A stretch of DNA of 64,000 bases. It comes from Pseudomaricurvus hydrocarbonicus (lineage in GTDB: Bacteria > Pseudomonadota > Gammaproteobacteria > Pseudomonadales > Cellvibrionaceae). Each line of letters opens with the position of its first letter. The stretch's first letter is position 1. A program made the position numbers and the translations under genes. Below, piece by piece: positions 1 through 9,900 of this stretch. Under the pieces are notes generated by a model. That model searched no databases. It saw only the letters and a list, made by a program, of their open reading frames with translations, and was not told where the DNA came from. The DNA lies in assembly GCF_011602365.1 (NCBI RefSeq), contig NZ_JAAONZ010000021.1:26971-90970 (forward strand), in the 5' to 3' direction.

Positions 1-476
1 ACACCGTTTAAACTGGCACGCCACTGCTCAACCTGCGCGGTTTGCTGCTGATCGAGCTGGCCCAGCTCTTTTTGCGTGTCAAACCATTGCTGCTCCTGTT
101 GCTCAAGTTTGGCAACGATCGCTTTCAGATCCCGGGTTTGGCCCTCAAACGCATACCAGCCTAAATACGCCAGTGCCGCTCCACCGGCGATCAACAACAG
201 CATCAGCAATAACATCCACCATGGCGTCCTCGCTTTGACCCCGCTGGAGCCGTCGCGCTTGCCCTTGTCAGCCGTTTGCTTTGGCTCTGCCGCGGCCCTG
301 GATTCGGTGACGGCCGAGGATTGGGAAGAAGGCGCCGACGTGGCGGCTGCGGACTCGGACTGGGGTGCCGAATCGGATGAAGCGGAAGGAGCCTGCGCAG
401 CATCACCGGAAGTTACCGATCCAGCAGAGCTGGCCGCTTCATCAGAAGAGGGGTCGTTGTTCTTATCTGTCGTCAT
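1..476 (-). CDS. hemX: HemX-like membrane protein, 3' part missing (runs off the window)
   Basis: Reading from an ATG at 476 leftwards, the frame stays open to the window edge. The first 70 residues are rich in Ser, Ala, Asp and Glu, a disordered acidic tail. A Lys/Arg-rich stretch and one hydrophobic segment (WWMLLLMLLLIAGGAALAYL, about residues 74-93) follow, then a Gln/Glu-rich coiled coil (KLEQQEQQWFDTQKELGQLD). This is the layout of HemX, the bitopic membrane protein encoded after hemD in many gammaproteobacteria. It was once called uroporphyrinogen-III C-methyltransferase, but its biochemical role is unsettled. It lies 291 bp downstream of hemD on the same strand, which supports the call. 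The C-terminal domain is not in the window. Confidence 0.8.
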   Translation of the reverse strand, partial: MTTDKNNDPSSDEAASSAGSVTSGDAAQAPSASSDSAPQSESAAATSAPSSQSSAVTESRAAAEPKQTADKGKRDGSSGVKARTPWWMLLLMLLLIAGGAALAYLGWYAFEGQTRDLKAIVAKLEQQEQQWFDTQKELGQLDQQQTAQVEQWRASLNG

Positions 477-767
477 AACGTATTCCGTAGGTTGGGCACA
501 GCCGCTGTGGGCGCGGTTGCTCTTCATGCAGCCAAATGGGCGTCATTCATGTAGCCCGTTAGGCGATATCCATCTGCTGGCGATGATGACTGCTCTTCAA
601 AAAAAGCGTGGTTGTTAACATGCCATGATACTGAAAGCATGATTGTGCTGACTACTGTGTGCTGATGAAAACTTGCCATGTCGCGCCACTCCCTGACTGA
701 GCGCGACCCGCCCAGAGCGTCCGGGCCGTTGAACCGTGCTGTACTGACCATTGAAGCCGGCGTTCGG
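477..767. other. hemD-hemX intergenic region
   Basis: This 291-bp gap is long for a hemD-hemX junction, where the genes are often nearly contiguous. Short open frames exist on the minus strand here, but none resembles a known protein or has a clear ribosome binding site. I see no convincing terminator or promoter. Confidence 0.4.
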
Positions 768-1631
768 TCATGACGGTTGTTGAGCGCGCCAATCGGCCAG
801 GGTGCTTAACATACAGGCGTCTGAGGCATTTTCTGCCATCACCACATTCGTAAATCCCCACTCCCGCGCCTGCGCGGCAACGCGCTCACCCGGTACCAGT
901 AAGGTTAGTTGTTTCCAGGGTTTTTGGCTGCAAGAGTCGGTTTGATCGCCTGGCCGGCCCGGGTCCGCCGCTGTCTGGTGCGCGCGAGATGCTATGATCG
1001 CCCGCCAGTTGGACAACGTTTCACCGCTGTGCACCGAGACCACATCCCCGGCTGTTCCCCACCGGCAATGGTCTAAAGCTGCGACCACGCCAGCGGAGGG
1101 AAAATGCCGCTGGTACAACTCACAATAATCCACCTGTGCACCGCGCTCACGCAACACCTCCGCCAACACCGGCCGACCGCCCTGGCCACGGAAGATCACC
1201 ACTCGCTGGTGGCTCAGATCCTGCAACTGCGGCAACGCCAGTAACGCTTCGGTATTCATCGACCCGCCGGCCGCCGTCACCTGATACCCGGCGCGTTGCA
1301 GGTAGTTGGCGGTGGCACTGCCGACGGCGTAAAACTGAAGCCCAAGCGGCATTTGCGGCCAGTATTGCTCCAGCCAATCGAGACCGTAGCGAGCCGCGTT
1401 TTGACTGACAAAAATACCGTGTTGATAGCGACTGACGTCCATCACAATGTTCTTGATCGCCTGGCAGGCGTCTTTTTGCGAAGCCTCCACCGGCACGATC
1501 TCCAGCAACGGCACCCGCACCGTCTGCGCACCGGCAGCCTGCAGCAGTTGTTGCCACTGGTCCGCCTGCGCCTGCGGGCGGGTAATCAAGACCCGCACAC
1601 CACTCAACGCAGCGTCTGACAGCTCAGTCAC
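768..1631 (-). CDS. hemD: Uroporphyrinogen-III synthase
   Basis: HemD closes the linear tetrapyrrole hydroxymethylbilane to uroporphyrinogen III in the cytoplasm, the step after HemC. The protein starts VTELSDAALSGVRVLITRPQ, which has the typical N-terminal VLITRP motif. The later segments FYAVGSATANYLQRAGY and VVIFRGQGGRP match the family. I chose the GTG at 1631 because a GAGG sits eight bases upstream. That leaves a 10-bp gap after the hemC stop, so the two are translationally close. A longer frame reaching back inside hemC is unlikely. At 287 residues it is longer than the usual 250 or so, owing to an insertion (about residues 190-210, rich in Pro, Gly, Asp) before the conserved LTLLVPGERVA segment. 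Function is inferred from motifs and operon context. Confidence 0.9.
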   Translation of the reverse strand: MTELSDAALSGVRVLITRPQAQADQWQQLLQAAGAQTVRVPLLEIVPVEASQKDACQAIKNIVMDVSRYQHGIFVSQNAARYGLDWLEQYWPQMPLGLQFYAVGSATANYLQRAGYQVTAAGGSMNTEALLALPQLQDLSHQRVVIFRGQGGRPVLAEVLRERGAQVDYCELYQRHFPSAGVVAALDHCRWGTAGDVVSVHSGETLSNWRAIIASRAHQTAADPGRPGDQTDSCSQKPWKQLTLLVPGERVAAQAREWGFTNVVMAENASDACMLSTLADWRAQQPS

Positions 1632-1641
1632 GTCGACCACC

Positions 1642-2661
1642 TCAGGCGTCGTCCGCACCGTAAACGGCTTTGAGTATCTCACCGGCACCGGCCGCCAACA
1701 GCCGTTCGGCCAGCTCAATACCCAGGGCTTCCGCGTCTTGTACTGGTCCGCGCAGCTCATCTTCCAGCATCACCGAGCCATCGGGACTCCCCACCAGGCC
1801 ACGCAGCCACAGCTGGTCGTCGCCTTCGTGCAGGGCAAAACACCCAATCGGCACCTGGCAGCCGCCTTCCAGGCGTCGGTTCATCGCACGTTCGGCGGTA
1901 ACCGTCTCGGCGGTGGACGCACAATGCAGCGGCGCCAGCAACTCAATGATGCGCTGATCCTGAGTGCGGGTTTCGATACCCACCGCCCCCTGACCACCGG
2001 CGGGCAGGCAGTATTCCGGGGCGATGTAATCGCGAATGCGGTCTTCCATGTTCAATCGCAACAGGCCCGCACTGGCCAGAATGATGGCATCGTACTCGCC
2101 GTCATCCAGCTTCTGCAGGCGGGTGTTGACGTTACCCCGCAGGAATTTCACGGTGACATCCGGGCGTTTGGCCAGCAACTGACACTGACGGCGCAAACTG
2201 GAGGTGCCCACCACACTGCCGGCCGGCAAGGTCTCAAGTGAGTCGTAGCGATTGGACACAAAGGCATCGCGCGGGTCTTCTCGCGGGCAGATCACCGCCA
2301 GACCCAGGCCCTCGGGAAACTCCATCGGCACATCTTTCATTGAGTGCACCGCAATATCCGCTTCGTCATTGAGCAGGGCGTGTTCCAGCTCTTTCACAAA
2401 CAGCCCTTTACCGCCGACTTTGGCCAGCGGCACGTCGAGTATTTTGTCGCCACGACTGACCATGGGCACCAGTTTCACGATCAAATCGGGGTGGTGCGAC
2501 TCCAGCTCCGCCTTGACGTATTCGGCCTGCCAGAGGGCGAGGGCGCTTTTGCGGGTGGCAATGCGCAGGGTGTTGGAGCGCCGCTCAGCCGCGCCAGTAG
2601 CCGACGAGGAGCCAGTAGCCGACGGGGAGCCGGTTGCAGACGACGAGGTGGTTGTAGACAT
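1642..2661 (-). CDS. hemC: Porphobilinogen deaminase (hydroxymethylbilane synthase)
   Basis: HemC joins four porphobilinogen molecules into hydroxymethylbilane. The protein is 339 residues. The core begins at about residue 30 with [20 protein letters not shown], followed by the HSMKDVP segment and SLRRQCQL, all family hallmarks. The cofactor-attachment cysteine is in [12 protein letters not shown]. The first 28 residues are an unusual Ser/Ala/Thr/Gly extension built from an 18-bp DNA repeat at 2593-2646. No later in-frame ATG lies before the core, so the extension is probably translated, though the ribosome binding site is weak. It lies 180 bp downstream of algR and directly upstream of hemD, the algZ-algR-hemC-hemD order seen in Pseudomonas. 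Confidence 0.96.
   Translation of the reverse strand: MSTTTSSSATGSPSATGSSSATGAAERRSNTLRIATRKSALALWQAEYVKAELESHHPDLIVKLVPMVSRGDKILDVPLAKVGGKGLFVKELEHALLNDEADIAVHSMKDVPMEFPEGLGLAVICPREDPRDAFVSNRYDSLETLPAGSVVGTSSLRRQCQLLAKRPDVTVKFLRGNVNTRLQKLDDGEYDAIILASAGLLRLNMEDRIRDYIAPEYCLPAGGQGAVGIETRTQDQRIIELLAPLHCASTAETVTAERAMNRRLEGGCQVPIGCFALHEGDDQLWLRGLVGSPDGSVMLEDELRGPVQDAEALGIELAERLLAAGAGEILKAVYGADDA
2593..2646. repeat. Three 18-bp tandem repeats in the 5' end of hemC
   Basis: Units begin at 2593, 2611 and 2629. The first two differ at one base and the third is degenerate. Because 18 is a multiple of three, the array stays in frame and gives a repeated Ser-Ala-Thr-Gly pattern at the HemC N-terminus. 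Confidence 0.85.
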
Positions 2662-2841
2662 AGGAATTCTCTTTCAGCTGGGGTTCCTGTGGCCGTTAAC
2701 ACCACAGAATATCAGTCTTCGAAATAACACGGCGCAAATCATAACAAAGGTGGGCGACAAGTGCTGCCCTGTGTGGTTCGACTCTTCCGCGAAACCCGCA
2801 CGCCCACCAGCCCCGCCCAGGGCCTGGATCATAGATAAGCC

Positions 2842-3591
2842 CTACAGGCGGGTGAGCAATTCTCTCAAGTTGCTGGCGTGCCGGCGGCTGACCACCGGAC
2901 GGTGGTCGGTGCCGGCGAGGCGAATTTCAAACTGCCCGGCCGCGTTTTTGGCCATGGCCTCAACCCTTTTCAAGGCCACCAGAGCGTTGCGATGGACCCG
3001 CACAAAGCGGTCGCCCAGCTCGTCCGCCAGCTCTTTGAGGGTGTCATCAATGAGAGTCTCACCGCCTTCATGGTAGACGGTGACGTATTTCTGGTCGGCG
3101 GCAAAATAGAAAATCGACTCGATCGCAATCAACTCCACCCCGCGCCGGGTGCGGGCACTGATGTGGCTGCGACCTGCGTCCCGGTTCGCGGTCGTCAGAT
3201 GACCCTGCTGTTGCAGGCTCTGGCGTTGGGCCCGCGTCACACGCTGCGCCCTGAACAGGATGTCGAGCAGCTTGTCTTTGCGCACGGGCTTGAGCAGGTA
3301 GCCCTGGGCGTTGACCGAAAACGCATCCAGGGCGTGCTGGTCATAAGCGGTACAAAAAATGACCGCCGGAGGATCATCCAGGGCACCGAGCTGTTGCGCG
3401 GCCTGCAAACCGTTGTCACCGGGCATGTGAATGTCCAGCAGCACAATGTCCGGATCCAGCGCCATCACGGACGCCATGGCCTCTTGCGCATTGGCGGCTT
3501 GACCGACAACCCGATAGTCCGCCTCGTCATGTAAAATACGCTGTAAGCGATCCCGCGCAAGGGGCTCATCGTCAACGATAATGATGTCCAT
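2842..3591 (-). CDS. algR: AlgR/LytTR-family response regulator
   Basis: A DNA-binding response regulator of 249 residues. The receiver domain (1-120) has the acidic pair D7/D8, the phosphoacceptor D53 in VLLDIHMPG and K101 in LLKPVRK. A LytTR DNA-binding domain follows (about 140-249), with IESIFYFAADQKYVTVY and RVHRNALV. In Pseudomonas, AlgR with AlgZ (FimS) controls alginate synthesis, type IV pilus-dependent motility and virulence genes; targets in this organism cannot be read from the window. It starts 63 bp after the algZ stop and is probably co-transcribed with it. The same neighbourhood (argH divergent, hemC downstream) in Pseudomonas makes orthology likely. Confidence 0.92.
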   Translation of the reverse strand: MDIIIVDDEPLARDRLQRILHDEADYRVVGQAANAQEAMASVMALDPDIVLLDIHMPGDNGLQAAQQLGALDDPPAVIFCTAYDQHALDAFSVNAQGYLLKPVRKDKLLDILFRAQRVTRAQRQSLQQQGHLTTANRDAGRSHISARTRRGVELIAIESIFYFAADQKYVTVYHEGGETLIDDTLKELADELGDRFVRVHRNALVALKRVEAMAKNAAGQFEIRLAGTDHRPVVSRRHASNLRELLTRL

Positions 3592-3603
3592 AAAGGTTTT
3601 TGC

Positions 3604-3658
3604 GTTCCTGCTGGCGGCTATATTTGTGTTCCTGCTGGCGGCTATAACTGGCAGCTAT
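3604..3658. repeat. 24-bp tandem repeat at the algZ/algR junction
   Basis: The 19-base string starting gttcctgctggcggct occurs at 3604-3622 and again, identical, at 3628-3646, a 24-bp period. A shorter degenerate copy (ctggcagctata) ends at about 3658 and includes the algZ stop codon. It fills the whole algZ-algR spacer. Confidence 0.85.
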
Positions 3659-4857
3659 AAAAAGCTCACCGGGTAACTTAATCTGACCACAAAACAGTGT
3701 AACTCGGCATCTGATTCAACATCAGCAGATTCTGCCTCAAATGTTTCAAATTGTGCACTGAAACTCGCGGCGTCGCCAAAATACGCCTGCAGTCGATGGC
3801 GGATATTGTCCAGCGCGATGCGATTGCCGGAACTGCCCGTCGCGGTGTCTGGCGAGTTGATTGACGCTCCGCTGTGGCCAAAAGCGGTTTCTGTGACCTT
3901 GCCGGGGACCGGGTTGGTGACGCCAAGGGTCAATTGCTCCCCTTGCAGCCCCACATCAATGGTCACCAGGCCGCCCTCCGGCAAAGGCTGGATGCCGTGC
4001 TGAATGGCATTTTCCAGCAGCGGCTGCAGCAACAGGCTGGGAATCCGGCAGGGGATGGAGCCCTCGCCCAGCACCGGATCCACCCGCCAGCGAACCTGCA
4101 ATCTGTCACCGAGGCGGGTTTTCTCAATCTCCAGATACTGATGGCACAAGTCCAGCTCGTCCGCCAACGCCACCAGCCCCGGTTCCGCCAGGCTGGCGCG
4201 AAACAGACTGGACAGATCTTCCACCAGGCGCTCTGCCAGCTCCGGCCGGGTGGCAATCAAACTGGCGATGCTGTTCATGCTGTTGAATAAAAAATGCGGT
4301 TGTATGCGTGACTGCAAGGCCTGCAAACGGGCACTTAATTCCGCTTTCTGTTGATTGCTCCACTGCTGCTGCACGTACAGGTATCGCAGCACCACGCCGG
4401 CAAAAATCGCCGCGAGCAGTAAATTCCCCAGCAGGGTGTCAAGGTCATCGTCCTGCCAGCCATCAACGCCCCACAACCCCAGTCCGGAGCACAACAGCGT
4501 CACCCCCAGCACCAGCAGATAACAGAGAGCACCGGCCAGCCAGGCCGGTAACCGCGACAGTCGAAACCGCAGCGGACACAGCAAAGCCGCACTCAGCAAC
4601 ACGATCCACTGCATCAGGAATGAGCGCAAACCCAGCCCCTCCCAGTCAAACCGGCCGAGCCCCGAGTCCGCCAGGGTCAACGCCAGTGCCAGCAGCTCCC
4701 CCAGCAACACCAGCAGAAAAACGGCCTGCAGGCTGCACATATCCGGCAGAAACGGAGACAGGAAGGGCGGTGCCGGCCTGGTCAGCGAGTTCGCTGTCCC
4801 CGCGCGGGCCGCGCTCACGGCAGGCGCTGCGGCCTCAGATGTGGTGGGTATTGCCAT
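3655..4857 (-). CDS. algZ: AlgZ/FimS-type sensor histidine kinase
   Basis: Membrane sensor kinase of 400 residues, partner of the adjacent AlgR. After a poorly conserved Ala-rich N-terminus come several hydrophobic helices (about 40-165: LQAVFLLVLLGELLALAL, LLVLGVTLLCSGLGLWGV, LLLAAIFAGVVLRYLYV). The His_kinase domain follows, with the acceptor histidine in RIQPHFLFNSMNSIASL, then an HATPase region with LLLQPLLENAIQHGI and NIRHRLQAYFG. This is the unorthodox LytS-like kinase family, not the HisKA type. It is divergent from argH with a 308-bp spacer holding repeated GCGGTGCA boxes. The signal it senses is unknown. Confidence 0.9.
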   Translation of the reverse strand: MAIPTTSEAAAPAVSAARAGTANSLTRPAPPFLSPFLPDMCSLQAVFLLVLLGELLALALTLADSGLGRFDWEGLGLRSFLMQWIVLLSAALLCPLRFRLSRLPAWLAGALCYLLVLGVTLLCSGLGLWGVDGWQDDDLDTLLGNLLLAAIFAGVVLRYLYVQQQWSNQQKAELSARLQALQSRIQPHFLFNSMNSIASLIATRPELAERLVEDLSSLFRASLAEPGLVALADELDLCHQYLEIEKTRLGDRLQVRWRVDPVLGEGSIPCRIPSLLLQPLLENAIQHGIQPLPEGGLVTIDVGLQGEQLTLGVTNPVPGKVTETAFGHSGASINSPDTATGSSGNRIALDNIRHRLQAYFGDAASFSAQFETFEAESADVESDAELHCFVVRLSYPVSFL

Positions 4858-4880
4858 GCTCAGTCAACCGGTCGGGTGCG

Positions 4881-4982
4881 TCAGAGTGCACCTGAAAGCG
4901 CACGGGATAATGTCGTTGGCGGTGCACTTTAAAACCCCTTGGGCGGTGCACTTGAGAATGCCTTGAGCGGTGCATGTGAGAC
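4881..4982. repeat. Four repeated GTGCA boxes upstream of algZ
   Basis: The core GTGCA occurs at 4886, 4922, 4946 and 4970. The last three are exactly 24 bp apart in a longer unit of the form TTGgGCGGTGCACTTGA, and the first copy (tcagagtgcacctgaaa) is more diverged. They lie 30-120 bp upstream of the algZ start. They could be a tandem duplication or a set of protein-binding sites on the same helical face spacing; the sequence alone cannot separate these. Confidence 0.7.
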
Positions 4983-5042
4983 AGACCTCGATTGCATATT
5001 GAACAGACCTTTTCCGATAGCCCTTTTTTGGGCCAAGCTGGG

Positions 5043-5078
5043 CTATAATAACGGGCTTTTCTATAGTAACGGGCTTTT
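5043..5078. repeat. 18-bp tandem duplication carrying a -10-like element
   Basis: Two adjacent 18-bp units (5043-5060 and 5061-5078) differ at one base. The first includes TATAAT and the second TATAGT. Each ends in gggctttt. They lie 90-120 bp before argH. Confidence 0.8.
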
Positions 5079-5165
5079 AGCCCCGGATGTAAACAGTTGC
5101 CACAGGCGCCAAACAGCCTCACGTTGGCAGACTTGCGTCCAGACGACAACCGATGAGACCGATTT

Positions 5166-6566
5166 ATGAGCCAGGACGATAAGACCAATCAACAGTGGGG
5201 CGGCCGCTTCAATGAGCCCACCGATGCCTTTGTGCAGCGCTTTACCGCCTCCATTCAATTTGACCAGCGGCTCTATCGCCACGACATTCAGGGCTCTATC
5301 GCTCACGCCACCATGCTGGAAACCGCCGGGGTTCTGACCACCGAGGAGCGCGACGCCATCATCGCCGGCCTCAACGAAGTGCAGGCCGACATCGAATCCG
5401 GCAAGCAGGAGTGGTCCATTCCGCTGGAAGACGTGCACATGAACGTCGAGTCCGCGCTCACCGGCAAAATCGGCATCACCGGTAAAAAGCTGCACACCGG
5501 CCGCTCCCGCAACGACCAGGTGGCCACCGACATTCGCCTCTGGCTGCGTGACGAAATCGATGCGATTTCCCGCGAGCTGACCCGCCTGCAGCAAGGCATG
5601 ATCGGCCTGGCCGAGAACGAAGCCGACACCATCATGCCAGGCTTTACGCACCTGCAGACCGCCCAACCGGTGACCTTTGGCCACCACCTGCTGGCCTGGA
5701 ACGAAATGCTGGAGCGTGACTTCGGCCGTTTGCAGGACTGCCGCAAGCGCCTGAATCAGTCACCGTTGGGGGCCGCCGCCCTGGCGGGGACCACCTACCC
5801 GATTGACCGCGAGCTGACCGCCTCGCTGCTGGGCTTTGAACAGCCCACCCGCAACAGCCTGGACTCGGTTTCCGACCGCGACTTTGCCATCGAATTCTGC
5901 GCTTTCGCCAGCCTGCTGCTGACCCACATGTCACGCATGTCCGAAGAGCTGATCCTGTGGACTTCAGCCCAGTTCAATTTCATTGATCTGCCCGACCGCT
6001 TCTGCACCGGATCGTCGATCATGCCGCAGAAGAAAAACCCGGACGTCCCGGAACTGGTGCGCGGTAAAACCGGCCGCGTCACCGGCCACCTGATCAGCCT
6101 GCTGACACTGATGAAATCCCAGCCACTGGCCTACAACAAGGACAATCAGGAAGACAAGGAACCTCTGTTCGACACCGTGGATACCGTCAAGGATTGCCTG
6201 CGCGCATTTGCCGATATGATTCCCGCCATCGAAGCCAAAAAAGACAGCATGCTGGAAGCCGCCAAACGTGGATTCTCCACCGCGACGGATCTCGCCGACT
6301 ATCTGGTGCGCCAGGGCGTGGCGTTCCGTGACGCCCATGAGATTGTCGGCAAATCGGTGGCGTATGGGATTCAGCAGGGCAAAGACCTGTCGGAAATGAG
6401 CCTCGAAGAACTGCAACAGTTCTCCGACACCATCGCCGCAGACGTCTTTGAGGTGCTGACACTGGAAGGCTCCGTGGCCGCCCGTGACCACATCGGTGGC
6501 ACCGCCCCCAACCAGGTGCGCGCAGCCGCGAAAACGGCCTTACAGCGGGTCGCCGAACGCGGCTGA
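5166..6566 (+). CDS. argH: Argininosuccinate lyase
   Basis: ArgH splits argininosuccinate to arginine and fumarate, the last step of arginine synthesis, as a cytoplasmic homotetramer. The 466-residue length is normal. Diagnostic motifs are WGGRF near the N-terminus, [27 protein letters not shown] and the fumarase/aspartase-superfamily signature [12 protein letters not shown] (about 282-293), whose first serine (about S283) is the catalytic base. It is divergent from algZ as in Pseudomonas. Two strong hairpins without a U-run follow the stop codon. Confidence 0.97.
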   Translation: MSQDDKTNQQWGGRFNEPTDAFVQRFTASIQFDQRLYRHDIQGSIAHATMLETAGVLTTEERDAIIAGLNEVQADIESGKQEWSIPLEDVHMNVESALTGKIGITGKKLHTGRSRNDQVATDIRLWLRDEIDAISRELTRLQQGMIGLAENEADTIMPGFTHLQTAQPVTFGHHLLAWNEMLERDFGRLQDCRKRLNQSPLGAAALAGTTYPIDRELTASLLGFEQPTRNSLDSVSDRDFAIEFCAFASLLLTHMSRMSEELILWTSAQFNFIDLPDRFCTGSSIMPQKKNPDVPELVRGKTGRVTGHLISLLTLMKSQPLAYNKDNQEDKEPLFDTVDTVKDCLRAFADMIPAIEAKKDSMLEAAKRGFSTATDLADYLVRQGVAFRDAHEIVGKSVAYGIQQGKDLSEMSLEELQQFSDTIAADVFEVLTLEGSVAARDHIGGTAPNQVRAAAKTALQRVAERG

Positions 6567-6576
6567 ATCTCAGCCA

Positions 6577-6619
6577 CACTCACCGGGAGCAAGCGTTACA
6601 ACGTGCTCTCCCGTGAGTG
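6577..6619 (+). terminator. Imperfect hairpin after argH
   Basis: CACTCAC at 6577 pairs with GTGAGTG ending at 6619, and GGGAGCA pairs with TGCTCtCCC inside it, with one bulged base and a 12-base loop. There is no downstream T-run, so if it terminates argH it is not a canonical intrinsic terminator. Confidence 0.5.
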
Positions 6620-6625
6620 CCGCCG

Positions 6626-6656
6626 ATCAGTGGCTGCACCCTGCGCAGCCACTGAT
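6626..6656. repeat. Perfect 12-bp inverted repeat with 7-nt loop
   Basis: ATCAGTGGCTGC (6626-6637) is exactly complementary to GCAGCCACTGAT (6645-6656). It lies seven bases after the first argH hairpin and is not followed by T residues. It may be an RNA-stabilising or REP-like hairpin or part of a terminator pair. Confidence 0.75.
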
Positions 6657-6970
6657 ACCCTCACGCCGTCTCTACCCCCGCTCCCGCCAGAACACCTCCC
6701 CGGGCAAAACACCTCTCCCGCCAGAGCAATGCACAGGTCTGATCGCGACCAACCCGGCCTTTTCCCGGCTCAATACTGACGAGGTCGAGAAGTTACAGAC
6801 CATTGGCGACAAACTTACTGTCAGCTACACTTAATCGATAATAACGAACTTGGCTTAGGGCTCCGTCACCGGCAGGGAATAAACACCTGCCACCGGCACT
6901 GAATTCTTCACCCTCCCCATGCATTAAGGCCACCAGACGTCGAACCCTTACTGAAGACCGGTCTACTTGT
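6657..6970. other. Intergenic region before the hybrid kinase
   Basis: About 310 bp with no supported gene. It should contain the promoter of the hybrid sensor kinase, but I see no clear -35/-10 pair. Short open frames here are not protein-like. Confidence 0.4.
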
Positions 6971-9900
6971 ATGACGACAAACAACGGCAGCAAGCCTCGC
7001 AAACGTCACAAACCCGATCAACTCGAAGCGCTGCAGGCGCACATCCGCGAGCTGGAAGCCCGACTGGCCCAACATGAATCCACGGGATCAGCCATCGCCG
7101 CCTCACCTGACGACACGCAAGAGCTGCAATCCGAAGCGGAGTTCGCACAAATTCTGCAACGCACCTCCCACACGATCTGTTTCACCTGGCGCAACAACGG
7201 CAAGGGGTTGGTCTACAGCAAAAATGCCGCCGAAGTGATGGGCTACTCCCACGACACCTTCCACCACAATTTTATTCGCGAGCACATCGTCGAAGAGGAC
7301 CGCGAGCGGATTCGCCAATGCTTTAAAGACTGCATTCTCAACGGAACAGATTACAGCACCCAGTTGCAGGCGTATTCACGCACCGGTACCCCCACATGGT
7401 TGCAGCTGCGGGTTCATGTAAAGTCCCGCGATGCCAATGGCCAGGCCAGCTACCTGATCGGCACCGTCACCGACATTGACACCATCAAACGCAAGGAGCT
7501 GGAACAAACCGCGATTGCCCGCACCGAACAATGGTTGCACCAGACTTTGCGCAAGCTGCTGGAGGACGGCGGCTGGGCCACTATCAATCAGACCCTGAAG
7601 GCGCTGGCAGAACACTTTGAACTGGTGCGCTGCTCCCTGCGCTGGTTTGACCCCCAAACCCAACAAATGACAATGGTTTCACACTGGTCCTCCGATCCGA
7701 AGGAACAGGTCATTGAGGATCCTGTGGCCGGCCATCCGTTTGACAATTTTCCGGTGTTGAGCCAAAGCCTGGCCAACCGCAAACCCCTGGTGCTGGATAA
7801 ACAGGGCATCGCCAGGATGGATCCGCGCATCGCGTCTTTTTTCCAGAAATACGGCATCGCTTCGGCGCTTCTCATCCCTATTTTCTATCAGGACAATCTG
7901 GACGGCCTGCTCACCCTGCCTTCTGACCAGGAAGATAAACAGTGGCACAGCCGCGACCTGGAAGCGGCCGTCATCATTGCCGACGCCATTTCCCGCGCCG
8001 TTAACCAGCACCGCACCACCCGCCACCTCGAAGAGAGCGAGCAGCGCTACACTTTCGCCTTGCAGGCCTCTAAAGATGGACTTTGGGATTGGGACCTGGT
8101 CAATCGGCGCATGCACTTCAGCCCCAGTTACCTGCAGATGCTTGGCTATGAGGAGGGCGAAATCGATGCCACCCCCCAAGCCGTTTTAAAACGGTTAATA
8201 CACCCTGAGGATGTGCAATACATCCTGCACATTGCCCAACAGGCCCTCAAGGCCCCCGAGCAACCGGTGCAGTGTGAATACCGCATGCGGCATAAAGATG
8301 GCCACACCCTGTGGATATACTCCAGAGCCATTCTGGTGGACATCGATCACGACGGTAATCCTCAACGTGCCATTGGGGTCAATGCCGACATCACCCAGTT
8401 CAAACAGGCACAACAGGAATTGCGCCAGGCCAAAATAGAAGCTGAAAACGCCAGCCAGATCAAAACCGAGTTTCTCACCCGCATGAGCCACGAGATCCGC
8501 ACCCCCATGAACGCCATCATCGGCATGGGGCACCTGCTGCAAGACACCTCTCTCAGCCGCCGACAGCAGGACTACCTCAACAGCATCCAGCAATCGGCTT
8601 TTTGCCTGCTCCACACCATTGATGAGATTCTCGACTTTTCCAAACTGGAATCCGGTGAGGTGTTGCTGGCCCACTCCCACCTGGATTTAAACCAGATCTT
8701 TGAACAGCTGGCCAAAACCCACACCGACAGTGCACAGGCCAAGCACCTCGAACTCATCATTGATATCGATTCAAACGTGCCTCGCTTCATCAAAGGGGAC
8801 GCCTGCCGACTGCATCAGGTGCTGGACAGCCTGCTGAACAATGCCGTGAAGTTTACCCGCCGGGGTGAGGTTAGCCTGCGCACCCGCACCGTGGGGCACC
8901 GGAAAAACAAGATCCAACTGGAGTTTGCCATCGCCGATACCGGCATTGGCATCGAACCTGAAGCCATACCGCTGCTGGGCAAGCCTTTCACCCAGGTAGA
9001 CGGCTCGACGTCACGCCAGTTTGGCGGCACCGGCCTGGGACTCGCCATTTGCCGCCATCTGATCCAGCAAATGGGCGGGGAGTTACAGATCAGCAGCCAA
9101 CAGGGGGTGGGCAGCTGCTTTTCCTTTACCCTGACGTTTGAGCGCAGCCAGCTGGGGGAGCAAGCGATCCAGCACAATCCGGAACGCTTCAACGATCTGC
9201 GCACCCTGATTGTGGATGATTATCCAGGTACCCTGCGGGCCCTGACCAATACGGCCAGGTCCCTGCAATTGAACGTGGATACCGCCACCAATGCCCAATC
9301 GGCTCTGGAAATGTTACTAAGAGCCGATAGCACACCGGGGCAGTATTACCAACTGTTGCTCATCGACCTCAAGGTTCCCGGTATCAATGGCGCCCAAACC
9401 TGCAGGATCATTGAGGAGTCCAAACACATTCAACACAAGCCGCGGGCGATCCTGATCGCTGACCAACGGCTCAACTCGCTGGCGGACCTCAATCACCCAA
9501 CCGATAACCTGCAGGGCCTGATCCACAAACCCGTCACGCCCTCACGCCTGTACGATGCCCTGGCGCAGGTGTTTGGTGAAGCCGTCCTGGCATCGGTCTC
9601 GACGGAGCCCCCCATGGACAACGACTGTCCCCCACAGGACACAAACCCGGAAGATGTGCAGATCAACGAAGCGCTGCAGGGTGCGCACATTCTGCTCGCG
9701 GAAGACAACGTGGTGAACCAAAAGGTCGCCATCGGTATTCTGAAAAAACGCGGTACCCACGTCACCCTCGCCAACAATGGCCAGGAGGCCATTGATGCCC
9801 TGGAACAGCATCAGGCCGGCACCTTCGATGCGATCTTAATGGACATGGAAATGCCCTGCGTGGATGGTTACGAGGCCACGCGCCGCATCCGTGCAGGCAA

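Larger units (their letters stand above)
4858..5165. promoter_or_regulatory. Divergent algZ-argH control region
   Basis: This spacer must hold the promoters for algZ (left) and argH (right). It contains two sets of repeats, listed separately, and a perfect TATAAT at 5044-5049 facing argH. No well-spaced TTGACA-like -35 box is visible, so that promoter is only a candidate. Confidence 0.5.

Noticed and set aside
1447..2241. A 264-codon plus-strand frame over hemC/hemD
   Set aside because: It lies opposite two clearly identified haem genes and has no homology signal.
4881..4982. Four GTGCA boxes as a possible CRISPR-like repeat
   Set aside because: Repeats are too short and similar throughout, with no unique spacers.
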